The notes beneath the pieces were generated by a model. That model was not told the origin of the DNA and did not search any database. It saw nothing but the letters and a program-made list of their open reading frames with translations. 64,000 nucleotides of DNA from Pseudomonas sp. B20(2017) (GTDB lineage Bacteria > Pseudomonadota > Gammaproteobacteria > Pseudomonadales > Pseudomonadaceae), in contig NZ_NEJP01000006.1 in the NCBI RefSeq assembly GCF_002113125.1, forward strand, positions 276,937 through 340,936. Direction: 5' to 3'. Position numbers and translations under genes: made by a program. This document shows, piece after piece, positions 1 to 8,771 of this stretch (positions are counted from its first letter, which is position 1; the number at the start of each line of letters is the position of its first letter).

Positions 1-120
1 GAACGCATTCGCAGGATAGACCCTGACTGGAATGGGACTTTCGTGAACGTCACCGAACCACAGCAGGACTCGATGGTCGCCAGAACCGTGCGGGCAGCGC
101 CGACGAAAGAGCCGCCATAG
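1..120 (+). CDS. 3' end of an unidentified protein (partial)
   Basis: Frame 1 is open from the window edge to a TAG at 118-120 and gives about 39 residues ending in ...RTVRAAPTKEPP. Codon third positions are fairly GC-rich, as in real genes nearby. I do not recognise the family. It could also be a chance open frame, because the same stretch is open on the minus strand. The remaining bases to 263 hold only the leader of the MFS gene. Confidence 0.3.
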   Translation, partial: ERIRRIDPDWNGTFVNVTEPQQDSMVARTVRAAPTKEPP

Positions 121-263
121 CACGCCATTGATCCGCTTAGCACATCAATCCATGCCAACTATGCAATTAACAAATCGATCCCTGCGCGCCACTATCCGCC
201 CCAATAAAAACCGTGCGCCGCCTCCCCGTCGCGCACGTCATAAAAGCGGTGGAGTACTTTTCT

Positions 264-1556
264 ATGACAGCCTCAATCCCACACGGCGGCTCGCGGGCCG
301 GCGCCATTTTCCGGGTCACCTCGGGTAACTTCCTCGAACAGTTCGACTTCTTTCTGTTCGGTTTCTACGCCACGCAGATCGCGGCGGTGTTCTTCCCGGC
401 GAGCAGTGAGTTCGCCTCTCTGATGATGACTTTTGCAGTGTTCGGCGCAGGCTTTTTGATGCGTCCGCTGGGGGCCATTGTGCTCGGCGCGTACATCGAT
501 GACGTCGGTCGGCGCAAAGGTCTGATCGTCACCCTGTCGATCATGGCCAGCGGCACGATCCTGATTGTGCTGGTGCCCGGATATGAAACCATCGGCCTGT
601 TTGCCCCGGCGCTGGTGTTGATCGGGCGGCTGTTGCAAGGCTTCTCCGCGGGTGCGGAACTGGGTGGGGTTTCGGTGTATCTCTCGGAGATCGCCACGCC
701 CGGTCGCAAAGGCTTTTTCACCGCCTGGCAGTCGGCCAGTCAGCAGGTGGCCATCGTCGTCGCCGCTGCGCTGGGTTATGGCTTGAACCAGTGGATGGCA
801 CCGCAAGCGGTCGCCGATTGGGGCTGGCGGATTCCGTTTTTCGTCGGCTGCATGATCGTCCCGTTCATCTTCTTTCTGCGACGCAATCTGGCGGAAACCG
901 AAGAGTTCGCCGCTCGTAAACATCGTCCGAGCATGAAGGAAGTGTTCCGCACCCTCGGTCAGAACTGGGGCGTAGTGCTGGGCGGGATGCTGATGGTTGC
1001 CCTGACCACCACCGCGTTTTACCTGATCACCGTGTACGCACCGACCTTCGGTAAAACCGTGCTGCACCTGAGCACCTCCGATGCGTTGCTGGTGACGCTG
1101 CTGGTGGGCGTTTCCAACTTCTTCTGGCTGCCGATTGGCGGCGCATTGTCCGATCGCGTCGGCCGCCGTCCGGTGCTGATCGCCATGGCGCTGCTGGCGC
1201 TGGCCACCACTTATCCGGCGCTGTCGTATCTGGTGCAGGCGCCAAGCTTCAGCCACATGCTGCTGTCGCTGTTGTGGTTGTCGTTTATCTACGGCCTGTA
1301 CAACGGCGCGATGATTCCGGCCCTGACCGAAATCATGCCGGTAGAAGTGCGCGTGGCCGGTTTCTCCCTGGCCTATAGCCTCGCCACCGCCGTGTTCGGC
1401 GGATTCACGCCAGCGATGTCGACCTTCCTGATCCAGTACACCGGCGACAAAGCCGCTCCGGGTTACTGGATGAGCATCGGCGCGCTCTGCGCACTGGGTG
1501 CGACGCTGTATCTGTATCGCCGCGCCGGCGGTCGTCTGCAACCTGCTACTGCCTGA
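264..1556 (+). CDS. MFS transporter, citrate/tricarballylate:H+ symporter type
   Basis: A 430-residue inner-membrane carrier of the major facilitator superfamily, probably moving a tricarboxylate or similar organic acid with protons. The early motif [19 protein letters not shown] resembles CitA/TcuC-type carriers. The MFS signature [12 protein letters not shown] lies near residue 100, is repeated as [12 protein letters not shown] in the second half, and about 12 hydrophobic segments are visible. The ATG at 264 is preferred over the upstream GTG at 213 because GGAG sits 9 nt before it. It runs 10 nt ahead of a periplasmic binding-protein gene and is probably co-transcribed with it. The family is fairly sure; the substrate is inferred. 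Confidence 0.85.
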   Translation: MTASIPHGGSRAGAIFRVTSGNFLEQFDFFLFGFYATQIAAVFFPASSEFASLMMTFAVFGAGFLMRPLGAIVLGAYIDDVGRRKGLIVTLSIMASGTILIVLVPGYETIGLFAPALVLIGRLLQGFSAGAELGGVSVYLSEIATPGRKGFFTAWQSASQQVAIVVAAALGYGLNQWMAPQAVADWGWRIPFFVGCMIVPFIFFLRRNLAETEEFAARKHRPSMKEVFRTLGQNWGVVLGGMLMVALTTTAFYLITVYAPTFGKTVLHLSTSDALLVTLLVGVSNFFWLPIGGALSDRVGRRPVLIAMALLALATTYPALSYLVQAPSFSHMLLSLLWLSFIYGLYNGAMIPALTEIMPVEVRVAGFSLAYSLATAVFGGFTPAMSTFLIQYTGDKAAPGYWMSIGALCALGATLYLYRRAGGRLQPATA

Positions 1557-1566
1557 GAACATCACC

Positions 1567-2337
1567 ATGAAAAAACTGTTTACCGTTACAGCCCTGCTCG
1601 CCGGTCTTGCGTTCAACGTTGCGGCCCAGGCCGAAGAGTTGCGGGTCATGACCTCCGGCGGTTTTACCGCCGCCTACAAGATCCTCGGGCCGAAATTCGC
1701 TGCCGCCACCGGCAACACCCTGGACACCCAACTCGGCCCGTCGATGGGCAAGGCGCCGGAGGCAATCCCCAATCGCCTTGCCCGTGGCGAAAAGGCCGAT
1801 GTGGTGATCATGGTCGGCTACGCCCTCGATGATCTGATCAAACAAGGCAAGGTTGATCCGGCGTCGCGGGTGGAACTGGCGGATTCGCGAATTGGCCTGG
1901 TAGTGCGCGAAGGCGCGCCGAAACCGGACATCAGCAACGTCGATGCCCTGAAGAAAACCCTGCTGGATGCAAAATCGGTGGCCTACTCCGACAGCGCCAG
2001 CGGCGTGTACATCGAGCAGCAGTTGTTCAAGAAACTCGGTATCGAAGATCAGCTGAAACCGAAGGCGAAGATGATCCCGAAAATCCCGGTGGGTTCGGTG
2101 GTCGCCACGGGCGACTATCAACTGGGCTTCCAGCAGGTCAGCGAGTTGCTGCCGGTGCCAGGGGTGAGTTTTGTGGCGAAGATTCCGGAATCGGTGCAGT
2201 CGGTAACACGGTTTGCAGCAGGGATTCCGGTGGGTGCGCAGCATCCAGAGGAAGCGAAAGCCTTGCTCGCTTATCTGGCCGCGCCTGCCGCCCAGCCTGA
2301 CGTTCAGGCCACCGGGCTGGACTCGGTCAAGCGCTGA
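1567..2337 (+). CDS. Periplasmic substrate-binding protein, ModA-like (type II)
   Basis: A 256-residue exported binding protein. The N-terminus is a clear Sec signal peptide (MKKLFTVTALLAGLAFNVAA-QA, cleavage near residue 22). The mature part reads like the molybdate/sulfate-binding family (DVVIMVGYALDDLIKQGK, SDSASGVYIEQQLFKKLG). No ABC permease or ATPase lies nearby, so it is an orphan next to the MFS carrier; it may bind an organic anion rather than molybdate. Its 3' end overlaps the convergent LysR gene by 11 nt. The ATG at 1567 is chosen because the signal peptide begins there. Confidence 0.8.
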   Translation: MKKLFTVTALLAGLAFNVAAQAEELRVMTSGGFTAAYKILGPKFAAATGNTLDTQLGPSMGKAPEAIPNRLARGEKADVVIMVGYALDDLIKQGKVDPASRVELADSRIGLVVREGAPKPDISNVDALKKTLLDAKSVAYSDSASGVYIEQQLFKKLGIEDQLKPKAKMIPKIPVGSVVATGDYQLGFQQVSELLPVPGVSFVAKIPESVQSVTRFAAGIPVGAQHPEEAKALLAYLAAPAAQPDVQATGLDSVKR

Positions 2338-3241
2338 CCGTCGGCGGCTGGACTTTCATTTCCACCACCAGCCGCTCCAGTTCCAGTGCCGCCGGGGTCA
2401 GCGTACGGCCCCGGCGTTTGATGATGCCGACGCTGCGCATCACTTGTGGTTCGGTCAGCGGTACCCGCGTCAGGATCGGATGATCCGCCGCCGGCATCGC
2501 CATCAACGGCACCGCCGCCACGCCCAGCCCCGCTTCCACCAGACCGATCATGGTCGTCACATGCCGCGTCTCGCAGATGCTCGGGCGTTGCGGCACCACT
2601 TTGGCCAAAGCCTGATCCAGCAGAAAACGGTTGCCCGAGGTCTTGTCGAGCGAGATGTAATCCTGCCGGTAGAACTCATCCCAGGTCACGCTGCTGCGCC
2701 CGGCCAGCGGATGATCGCGGCGACAGGCGACCACGTAGCTCTCCTGCACCAGCGGCTCAAAATCCACGCCCGCCTCCTGAGTGCCCATGAAACTCAGACC
2801 GAAATCCGCCTCGCCATTGACCACCGCGCTCAGCACGTCGTGGGCGCTGGAATCGAGGACTTTGACTTTGATGCGCGGAAACTGCTGGTGATAACGGGCG
2901 ACCACGCTCGGCATGAAGTAGTACGCCGCCGACGGCACGCAAGCGACCGTGACGTGGCCCTGCCGATTCGAGGCGACTTCGCTGATGCCCAGCAACGCCA
3001 CGTCCAGATCGTCGAGCAAGCGTTCGACGCTGGGCATGAAACCGCGTCCGGCCTGGGTCAGGCTGACCTTGCGCGTGGTGCGTTCGAACAGCTTCACGCC
3101 GAGGGCGTCTTCGAGCTTTTCGATGCGCCGGCTCAGGGCCGGTTGCGACAGGCGCACGGTGTCGGCGGCCTTGCGGAAACTGCCCTGCTCGACCACCGCG
3201 CGAAAGGCTTGCAGGTCGTTGAGGTCGAAGTTGATGGCCAT
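2327..3241 (-). CDS. LysR-family transcriptional regulator
   Basis: 304 residues, the usual LysR length. The N-terminal winged helix-turn-helix is textbook: LNDLQAFRAVVEQGSFRKAA followed by LSQPALSRRIEKLEDALGVKLFERTTRKVSLT (residues ~7-60). The rest is a periplasmic-binding-like effector domain. It is convergent with the MFS/binding-protein pair and overlaps it by 11 nt. It could control that pair or the gene at 3544, but the sequence does not decide this. Confidence 0.92.
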   Translation of the reverse strand: MAINFDLNDLQAFRAVVEQGSFRKAADTVRLSQPALSRRIEKLEDALGVKLFERTTRKVSLTQAGRGFMPSVERLLDDLDVALLGISEVASNRQGHVTVACVPSAAYYFMPSVVARYHQQFPRIKVKVLDSSAHDVLSAVVNGEADFGLSFMGTQEAGVDFEPLVQESYVVACRRDHPLAGRSSVTWDEFYRQDYISLDKTSGNRFLLDQALAKVVPQRPSICETRHVTTMIGLVEAGLGVAAVPLMAMPAADHPILTRVPLTEPQVMRSVGIIKRRGRTLTPAALELERLVVEMKVQPPTVSA

Positions 3242-3373
3242 GGAAGACTCTGGAGGATTGATTCGCTGAGGCTATAAATGTAACCAATTGATGCAAATTA
3301 TTACAGAAGCACATCTGCTCAAGCATGTGCTGCCCTAGAGTGTTCACATAGCCTGAGATCGTCCGAGTCCCTT

Positions 3374-3461
3374 GTGGGAGCGAGCTTGCTCGCGAAAGCG
3401 GTGTGTCATTCAGCAGACAGGCCGTCTGACACGCCCTTTTCGCGAGCAAGCTCGCTCCCAC
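3374..3461. repeat. REP pair (REPIN-like palindrome)
   Basis: Two inverted copies of GTGGGAGCGAGCTTGCTC(GCG) face each other across a ~46-nt loop, between the LysR gene and the Kef-type gene. Same family as the copies at 5372, 12567, 22213, 36172, 41182 and 53122. Confidence 0.95.
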
Positions 3462-3543
3462 AGTTGGATCGTCAGTGGATCTTGAATCGTTGCAACCTTT
3501 ATCCTTGTCGCCCCCGCCGTACCGCGTTACTGGAGTTCCGCTC

Positions 3544-5352
3544 ATGCCCCATGAAGGCAATCTGTTACAAGCCGCTGTCGTCTTTCTTCTGGCCGCCGTA
3601 GTCACCGTTCCCCTGGCGAAGCGCCTGCAACTGGGCGCGGTGCTCGGCTATCTGTTTGCCGGGGTGATCATCGGCCCGTCGGTGCTGGGCCTGATCGGCA
3701 ATCCGCAAAGCGTCAGCCACATTTCGGAACTGGGCGTGGTGCTGCTGTTGTTCATCATCGGTCTTGAGCTGTCGCCGCGACGTTTGTGGGTGATGCGTAA
3801 ATCGGTGTTTGGCGTGGGTCTGGCGCAGGTGCTGCTGACCGGTTCGGTGATTGGTGTGCTGGCGTTGTCGGTGTTCGGCCAGCCGTTGAACAGCGCGATT
3901 GTCTTGGGCCTGGGTCTGGCGCTGTCGTCCACCGCGTTCGGCTTGCAAAGCCTCGCTGAACGCAAGGAACTGACCAGCCCCCACGGGCGGCTGGCGTTTG
4001 CGATTCTGCTGTTCCAGGACATCGCCGCAATCCCGCTGATCGCGCTGGTGCCGATGCTTGCGGGCGTCGATCACCACACCAGCACTGCCGACGATGTGCG
4101 TCACAGTCTGCAGGTACTGGGCAGCATCGCCGTGGTGGTGATCGGCGGTCGTTATCTGTTGCGCCCGGTGTTCCGCGTGGTGGCAAAAACCGGTCTGCCG
4201 GAAGTGTCCACCGCCACCGCATTGCTGGTAGTAATCGGCACTGCGTGGCTGATGGACATGGTGGGGGTATCGATGGCGTTGGGCGCGTTTCTCGCCGGCC
4301 TGCTGCTGGCGGATTCGGAATATCGCCATGAGCTGGAAGCGCAGATCGAGCCGTTCAAGGGCCTGCTGCTGGGGCTGTTTTTCATCAGCGTCGGCATGGG
4401 CGCCAACCTCAGTCTGCTGCTCAGTGCGCCGATCACGGTGCTGGGGCTGACGCTGCTACTGATCGCGTTGAAGTTGCCGTTACTGTTTGTGGTCGGGCGT
4501 CTGGCCGGTGGATTGAGCAAGGTCAGCGCGATTCGCCTGGGCATCGTGTTGGCGGCGGGCGGTGAATTCGCGTTTGTAGTGTTCAAGATCGGCCGCGATC
4601 AGGGCCTGTTCGAACCGCGTCTGTATGACCTGCTGGTGCTCACCATCACCCTGTCGATGGCGGTCACGCCGTTGTTGCTGCTGGTCTGCGCACGGTTGGT
4701 CAGCCCGAAAGTGCAGCCGGTAGAAGTGCCTGAGAAATTCCGCCAGATCGAAACCGAAACCCCACGTGTCGTGATCGCCGGCATGGGCCGGATGGGTCAG
4801 ATCGTGGCGCGGATCCTGCGGGCGCAGAACATCAAGTTCGTGGCATTGGATACGTCGGTGGAAACCATCGAACTGTCGCGCAGTTTTGGTGGTGTGCCGG
4901 TGTTCTACGGTGACCCGATGCGGCCGGAAATCCTCAACGCGGCCAAGGTTGGTGAGGCGGAATATTTCGTGATTGCCACGGACGATCCGGAAACCAACAT
5001 CAAAACTGCCGAGATCGTGCGCAAGCTCTACCCGCACATGAAGATCATCGCCCGGGCGCGTAACCGGCAGCATGTGCATCGGTTGGTGGATGTGGGGGCC
5101 GATCCGATCCGGGAGACCTATTACTCAAGTCTGGAAATGAGCCGCCGCACGCTGGTTGGCCTTGGCTTGACCCAGGCCCAGGCAGACGCGCGGATCAAGC
5201 GCTTCAAGCACCATGACGAACAGGTGCTCGAGGCGCAACACGCGGTGTATGACGACGCGGCCAAAGTGCTGCAGACCGCACAGGAAGCGCGGGCGGAACT
5301 GGCCCGACTGTTCGAGTCGGATCAACTGGAAGAACAATCGGGCAAGCCCTGA
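3544..5352 (+). CDS. kefB: Kef-type K+/H+ antiporter (CPA2) with TrkA-N domain
   Basis: A 602-residue membrane antiporter that exchanges K+ for H+, in E. coli a protective system gated by glutathione adducts. It has about 12 membrane segments with the CPA2 signature (LGYLFAGVIIGPSVLGLI; ELGVVLLLFIIGLELSP), then a cytoplasmic Rossmann TrkA-N domain from about residue 405 (VVIAGMGRMGQIVARIL), and an acidic/basic tail. The length fits KefB (601) or KefC (620); the choice between them is tentative. The ATG at 3544 is used because upstream in-frame codons precede the first membrane segment. No KefF/KefG-like ancillary oxidoreductase is adjacent. Flanked on both sides by REP palindromes. Confidence 0.88.
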   Translation: MPHEGNLLQAAVVFLLAAVVTVPLAKRLQLGAVLGYLFAGVIIGPSVLGLIGNPQSVSHISELGVVLLLFIIGLELSPRRLWVMRKSVFGVGLAQVLLTGSVIGVLALSVFGQPLNSAIVLGLGLALSSTAFGLQSLAERKELTSPHGRLAFAILLFQDIAAIPLIALVPMLAGVDHHTSTADDVRHSLQVLGSIAVVVIGGRYLLRPVFRVVAKTGLPEVSTATALLVVIGTAWLMDMVGVSMALGAFLAGLLLADSEYRHELEAQIEPFKGLLLGLFFISVGMGANLSLLLSAPITVLGLTLLLIALKLPLLFVVGRLAGGLSKVSAIRLGIVLAAGGEFAFVVFKIGRDQGLFEPRLYDLLVLTITLSMAVTPLLLLVCARLVSPKVQPVEVPEKFRQIETETPRVVIAGMGRMGQIVARILRAQNIKFVALDTSVETIELSRSFGGVPVFYGDPMRPEILNAAKVGEAEYFVIATDDPETNIKTAEIVRKLYPHMKIIARARNRQHVHRLVDVGADPIRETYYSSLEMSRRTLVGLGLTQAQADARIKRFKHHDEQVLEAQHAVYDDAAKVLQTAQEARAELARLFESDQLEEQSGKP

Positions 5353-5371
5353 CGTTTTCAGAGTTCCAAAT

Positions 5372-5469
5372 GTGGGAGCGAGCTTGCTCCGGGCGGCGAT
5401 ACGATTGCGGAGTGTCAGTCGAATTTTCTGTTCCTGATACTCCGCAATCGCGAGCAAGCTCGCTCCCAC
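5372..5469. repeat. REP pair (REPIN-like palindrome)
   Basis: Inverted copies of the GTGGGAGCGAGCTTGCTC element. The loop itself continues the pairing (ATTGCGGAGT ... ACTCCGCAAT). It lies between the convergent Kef-type and hcnC genes and could act as their shared 3' structure. Confidence 0.95.
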
Positions 5470-5481
5470 AGGGAGCTGTGG

Positions 5482-6741
5482 TCAGGCCATCTCCAGTTCG
5501 GGTTTCGTCTCAACGAGCGCCACTTCAAACCGGTCCGCCAGAAACGGCGTGATGTCCAGTGGCAGCGGTTCATCGTTGACCAGTTTGTCCAGCAACACCC
5601 CGGTAATCGCCGACGTCAGCACCCCGGTGCGGAAATGCCCGCAGGCGTTGAGATACCCCTCCACCCCGGCCATCGGCCCGAGAATCGGCAACTCGTCCGG
5701 CGAGCCCGGCCGCAGCCCGGCCCAGGTGCGTTTGAGGTTGATGTCCGCCAGTTCCGGCAGGCAACGCACCGCGCCCTGCACCAGCCCGGCAATTTCCGGC
5801 CAAGTGGTGGTGACGTCGAAGCCCTTGTCCTCGGTGGTGCTGCCGATCAGGATTTCGCCGTTGTCCTTTTGCGCCATGTAGCAATCGCTGGTGGTCAGGC
5901 AACCGTTGAGGATTTTCGGCAGACGCTCAGTGAGCAGGATCTGTCCTTTCACCGGTTTCACCGGAATCCGGATTCCCGTGGCCCACTCGCTCAAATCCGC
6001 CGCCCAGGCACCGGCCGCGTTGATCAGGGTCTTGCAGTGAAACACCCCGGCTTCGGCCGTCTGCACGCCAGTCACTCGCGTGCCGTGATGCAGCACGCCG
6101 GTGATATTGGTGTTGACGTACATGTCCACGCCATTCTGCCGGGCGCCTTCGGTGTAGGCATCGGCCAGGCGGAACGGGCTGACCTGATGATCGCAGAGAA
6201 ACTCCAGCGCCCCGCGCGCCTCATGGCTGACGCTCGGCTCGGATTCACGCAATGCAGCCTGATCGAGCCAACGCACCTGATCGGCCAGGTGCGGAATGCA
6301 GCCGACGATGTGCTCGGCGTACAACCGGTCCTCATCGTCATAAATGACGAATTTGAGCCCGGTCTTTTCGAACTTGAAATCCATTCCGTGATTGTCTTTC
6401 AACTCACGGTGCAGCGCCGGGTACAGCGCGTTGGACTGCAAGGCAAAATCGAAGAACGACGGCGGCAAAATGTGCGGCGTGCTGGAATCCACCGCTACCG
6501 CCGCGCCCTGGGTTTCGCGCTTGCGATTGGCCGACATCATGCGGAAGAAAATCACCCCGCAACCGAGGCCCACCGACTCGCCAATCGCCCATAAGCCACC
6601 GGCCGAAGCGCGGGTCGCGTTGCCCGGACGCTTGGCATCGATCAACGCGACCTTGAGGTCTTTGCGCTTGGACAACTGATAGGCGATGGACGCGCCGATC
6701 ACACCGCCGCCGGCGATGACCACGTCATAGAACTTACTCAT
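5482..6741 (-). CDS. hcnC: Hydrogen cyanide synthase subunit HcnC
   Basis: A 419-residue FAD-dependent amine-oxidase-type subunit of membrane-bound HCN synthase, which oxidises glycine to HCN and CO2. The N-terminal dinucleotide fold is YDVVIAGGGVIGASIAYQLSK, followed by NATRASAGGLWAIGESVG, a stretch I recall as conserved in HcnC. The length matches HcnC (~417). The start at 6741 is used because the FAD fold begins there; it overlaps the hcnB end by 8 nt, so translation is probably coupled. Last gene of hcnABC. Homologous D-hydroxyproline or opine oxidase subunits are the alternative, but the leader signals before hcnA favour hcn. Confidence 0.9.
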   Translation of the reverse strand: MSKFYDVVIAGGGVIGASIAYQLSKRKDLKVALIDAKRPGNATRASAGGLWAIGESVGLGCGVIFFRMMSANRKRETQGAAVAVDSSTPHILPPSFFDFALQSNALYPALHRELKDNHGMDFKFEKTGLKFVIYDDEDRLYAEHIVGCIPHLADQVRWLDQAALRESEPSVSHEARGALEFLCDHQVSPFRLADAYTEGARQNGVDMYVNTNITGVLHHGTRVTGVQTAEAGVFHCKTLINAAGAWAADLSEWATGIRIPVKPVKGQILLTERLPKILNGCLTTSDCYMAQKDNGEILIGSTTEDKGFDVTTTWPEIAGLVQGAVRCLPELADINLKRTWAGLRPGSPDELPILGPMAGVEGYLNACGHFRTGVLTSAITGVLLDKLVNDEPLPLDITPFLADRFEVALVETKPELEMA

Positions 6742-8143
6742 GGGAAACGGCCTCCGTGCCGAGGTACTGGAACGCGGAAAAAGGAATCGGATCGATCGGA
6801 AAACGCGGCCGCAGCCAGCCGACATCCTTGCGCCCGGTGGCCTGACGCAAGCGGTCGCTGCAATAACCGACACACATCCGCCCCTGACAGTCGCCCATGC
6901 TTACGCGAGTGCGCATTTTCAGGCTGGCGATGTCTTGCACGCCCTGCTCCAGCGCGCGGTCGATGTCGGCGCGGGTCGCGTGTTCGCAGCGGCAGATCAC
7001 CGTGTCGGCGGCCGGCAATGCGGTCTGCCCGACGCCGCGTTCGGTGTAGCGGTCCACCGCCGCGCGGAAACGCACGATGGCTTTGAGTTTGCCCAGGTAG
7101 CGATCACGACGGACTCGCGCCAATTCCTCTTCGAGCACACCGCGTTGCAGCAGGATCGAGGTCGCCGCGATCTTGCCGGCCAGCATTGCCGCTTCGCCAC
7201 CGCGAATCCCGCCCATGTCACCGGCCAGATGCACATGCGGTTCGCTGCTTTGCTGCCAGACGTTGGCGTTGGCGCGCAGGTAGCCATCGTCGCTGAAGCC
7301 GTGGTCCAGACCCATCTGCTGGCTCAGTTGCGTGCGCGGGATGAAGCCGTAGCCGACCGCGAGGGTCTTCGCTTCGAAGCGTTGAACGCGGCTCATGTCC
7401 GGCTCCCACGTTGCCGAGTACGGCGCCACGCTGACGCTTTTCAGTTCGCCTTCGCCGTGCGCCTCGACCACGCCCCAGCCGTAGTTCATCGGGATGCCGT
7501 GCAATTTCAGATAGGCGAGCATGCTCAAGCCATCGAGGAACAGCTGCGGCTTGTTCAGCAGCGCCAGACTTTCCTTGGCGATCTTGCCGAACGCACAGGC
7601 CTCGTAGACGCCGGCAACGCTCACACCCGACGCGTGCAGCTGGGTTGCCACAAGCGGCAACAACGGCCCTGTGCCGGCGATCACCACCGGGCCCTGTGGT
7701 TTGACCACGCCGCTTTTGATCTGCAATTGCAGGCCACCGAGCATGATCACGCCGGGCAAGGTCCAGCCGGGAAACGGCACGCTGCGTTCGTGGCAACCGG
7801 CGGCCAGCAGCAACTGCGAGTATTCGATTTCGTGCAGACGCTCGTCGCCGTCCAGCACCACCAGCGAGCGCGTGCCTTCGGCGCCGACCACGCGGTGGTT
7901 GAGGCGCACGTCAATCAGCCCGGACTGCTCCTGGAAATCACCGTGCAATTTGCCCAGCGCCTCGGAATAGCGCGGCCCCAGATAATCCAGCTGCACACCA
8001 TCACGCAGCGGCCCGCGATAGACCACGCCGCCCAGGCGCGACGCCTCTTCGAGCAAGGTGCAGCGCACCCCATGCAGGGCCAGTTCGATGGCCGCCGCCA
8101 TTCCCGCCGGGCCACCGCCGACGATCACCGGATGCAGGCTCAT
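6734..8143 (-). CDS. hcnB: Hydrogen cyanide synthase subunit HcnB
   Basis: A 469-residue FAD/NAD(P)-binding oxidoreductase subunit of HCN synthase. It opens with an FAD fold (HPVIVGGGPAGMAAAIELALHG) and has a second nucleotide fold near residue 165 (GPVVIAGTGPLLPLVATQL). The C-terminal BFD-like [2Fe-2S] module has Cys in CRCEH and in DCQGRMCVGYC. The ATG overlaps the hcnA stop in an ATGA tetranucleotide, a classic coupling arrangement, so upstream in-frame codons to 8509 are not used. Length fits HcnB (~464). Confidence 0.92.
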   Translation of the reverse strand: MSLHPVIVGGGPAGMAAAIELALHGVRCTLLEEASRLGGVVYRGPLRDGVQLDYLGPRYSEALGKLHGDFQEQSGLIDVRLNHRVVGAEGTRSLVVLDGDERLHEIEYSQLLLAAGCHERSVPFPGWTLPGVIMLGGLQLQIKSGVVKPQGPVVIAGTGPLLPLVATQLHASGVSVAGVYEACAFGKIAKESLALLNKPQLFLDGLSMLAYLKLHGIPMNYGWGVVEAHGEGELKSVSVAPYSATWEPDMSRVQRFEAKTLAVGYGFIPRTQLSQQMGLDHGFSDDGYLRANANVWQQSSEPHVHLAGDMGGIRGGEAAMLAGKIAATSILLQRGVLEEELARVRRDRYLGKLKAIVRFRAAVDRYTERGVGQTALPAADTVICRCEHATRADIDRALEQGVQDIASLKMRTRVSMGDCQGRMCVGYCSDRLRQATGRKDVGWLRPRFPIDPIPFSAFQYLGTEAVSHE

Positions 8144-8454
8144 AGCACCTCCTGCCCGTGAATACGGTTTACCTGGGTTTCGATCAGCATGCCCTCGCGC
8201 ACCACGGTCTGGCAGGCGCGGCGTTTGTGCCGGCCGTTGATTTTCACCAGGCAGCACTGACACACGCCCATGCCGCAATAGGCACCGCTGATCTGGTTGT
8301 GATCGTTGCGCGCGACCTGGCGCACCCCGAGGGATTGAATGACGCTGAGCACGGTCTCGCCGATGGCGGCGGTGACCGGCTGGCCGTTGATGTGGACAGT
8401 CATATCCGCCTGCGTCAAAGGCTGGATATCGAAGGTTCTTTCTAGGCAGTGCAT
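8140..8454 (-). CDS. hcnA: Hydrogen cyanide synthase subunit HcnA ([2Fe-2S] ferredoxin-like)
   Basis: A 104-residue small subunit with a plant-type [2Fe-2S] cluster: CGMGVCQCC near the middle and a fourth Cys in RRACQT. 104 residues is the known HcnA size. Three in-frame ATGs compete (8466, 8454, 8403). I choose 8454 (MHCLERTFDIQPL) because the ATG at 8466 lies inside ACGGATG, which reads as the Shine-Dalgarno/Rsm site, and because known HcnA proteins begin MHxxER. It is the first gene of hcnABC, with a ~170-nt predicted leader carrying several GGA motifs and an ANR-like box further up. Confidence 0.92.
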   Translation of the reverse strand: MHCLERTFDIQPLTQADMTVHINGQPVTAAIGETVLSVIQSLGVRQVARNDHNQISGAYCGMGVCQCCLVKINGRHKRRACQTVVREGMLIETQVNRIHGQEVL

Positions 8455-8461
8455 TGCAATG

Positions 8462-8473
8462 ATCATCCGTGAA
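8462..8473 (-). promoter_or_regulatory. Putative RsmA/RsmE binding site at the hcnA ribosome binding site
   Basis: The minus strand reads TTCACGGATGAT. The P. protegens hcnA Shine-Dalgarno site used in RsmE-RNA structural work is, as I recall, UUCACGGAUGAA, identical but for the last base. The GGA lies 11 nt before the hcnA ATG at 8454, and UCA/UGA can pair to present CGGA in a loop. Binding would block translation until Gac-induced sRNAs titrate the repressor. Confidence 0.75.
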
Positions 8474-8493
8474 AAGTTCAGGTGAGGTTGAAA

Positions 8494-8506
8494 CAGCTCC
8501 TTGCTG
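8494..8506 (-). promoter_or_regulatory. Second GGA hairpin in the hcnA leader
   Basis: The minus strand reads CAGCAAGGAGCTG: a 4-bp CAGC/GCTG stem with the pentaloop AAGGA, the loop geometry favoured by Rsm/Csr proteins. Two further GGA triplets lie at 8564-8566 (beside a GCAGG/CCTGC stem) and 8605-8607. Confidence 0.6.
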
Positions 8507-8658
8507 CACTACACCTCGCCGGCTCGTCGGGTTTATCGCTCTCTATCGGGCCGGCAGGTTTATTCCTGCTCGCGCAGCAAAGTGCGCGCAAGCAATGTAG
8601 TCGATCCAGCGGCAAGGGCCTGGAAATTTCACGGTAGGGGATATTGCGCCGACGAATA

Positions 8659-8672
8659 TTGATCCAGGCCAT
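8659..8672 (-). promoter_or_regulatory. ANR/FNR-like box upstream of hcnA
   Basis: The minus strand reads ATGGC-CTGG-ATCAA, against the hcnA-type ANR half-sites TTGGC-N4-ATCAA (one mismatch). If centred at -41.5, transcription would start near 8624 with TACCGT (8636-8631) as a -10, leaving a ~170-nt leader. This fits low-oxygen activation of HCN synthesis. Confidence 0.6.
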
Positions 8673-8715
8673 GGAAATGACTGTACGGTTCTGCGCCTTC
8701 GACACTGCGCAAACA

Positions 8716-8750
8716 GAAAAAAGCCGCTTCAACCCGAAGGTGGAAGCGGC
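8716..8750 (-). terminator. Rho-independent terminator
   Basis: GCCGCTTC (8723-8730) pairs with GAAGCGGC (8743-8750). The A-run at 8717-8722 becomes a U-run on the minus strand, ending the transcript of the 24-residue gene and possibly of the membrane-protein gene upstream. The rest of 8455-8771 is the hcnA leader and promoter. Confidence 0.75.
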
Positions 8751-8771
8751 CAAGGCATGAGCCTCAAGGAA

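Noticed and set aside
273..1649. 458-residue minus-strand frame over the MFS and binding-protein genes
   Set aside because: Antisense shadow of well-supported genes; the translation is rich in H, Q and R with no domain.
5482..8454. D-hydroxyproline dehydrogenase or opine oxidase instead of HCN synthase
   Set aside because: Homologous enzymes, but the 104-residue HcnA size, the Rsm-type leader, the ANR-like box and the absence of proline-metabolism neighbours favour hcnABC.
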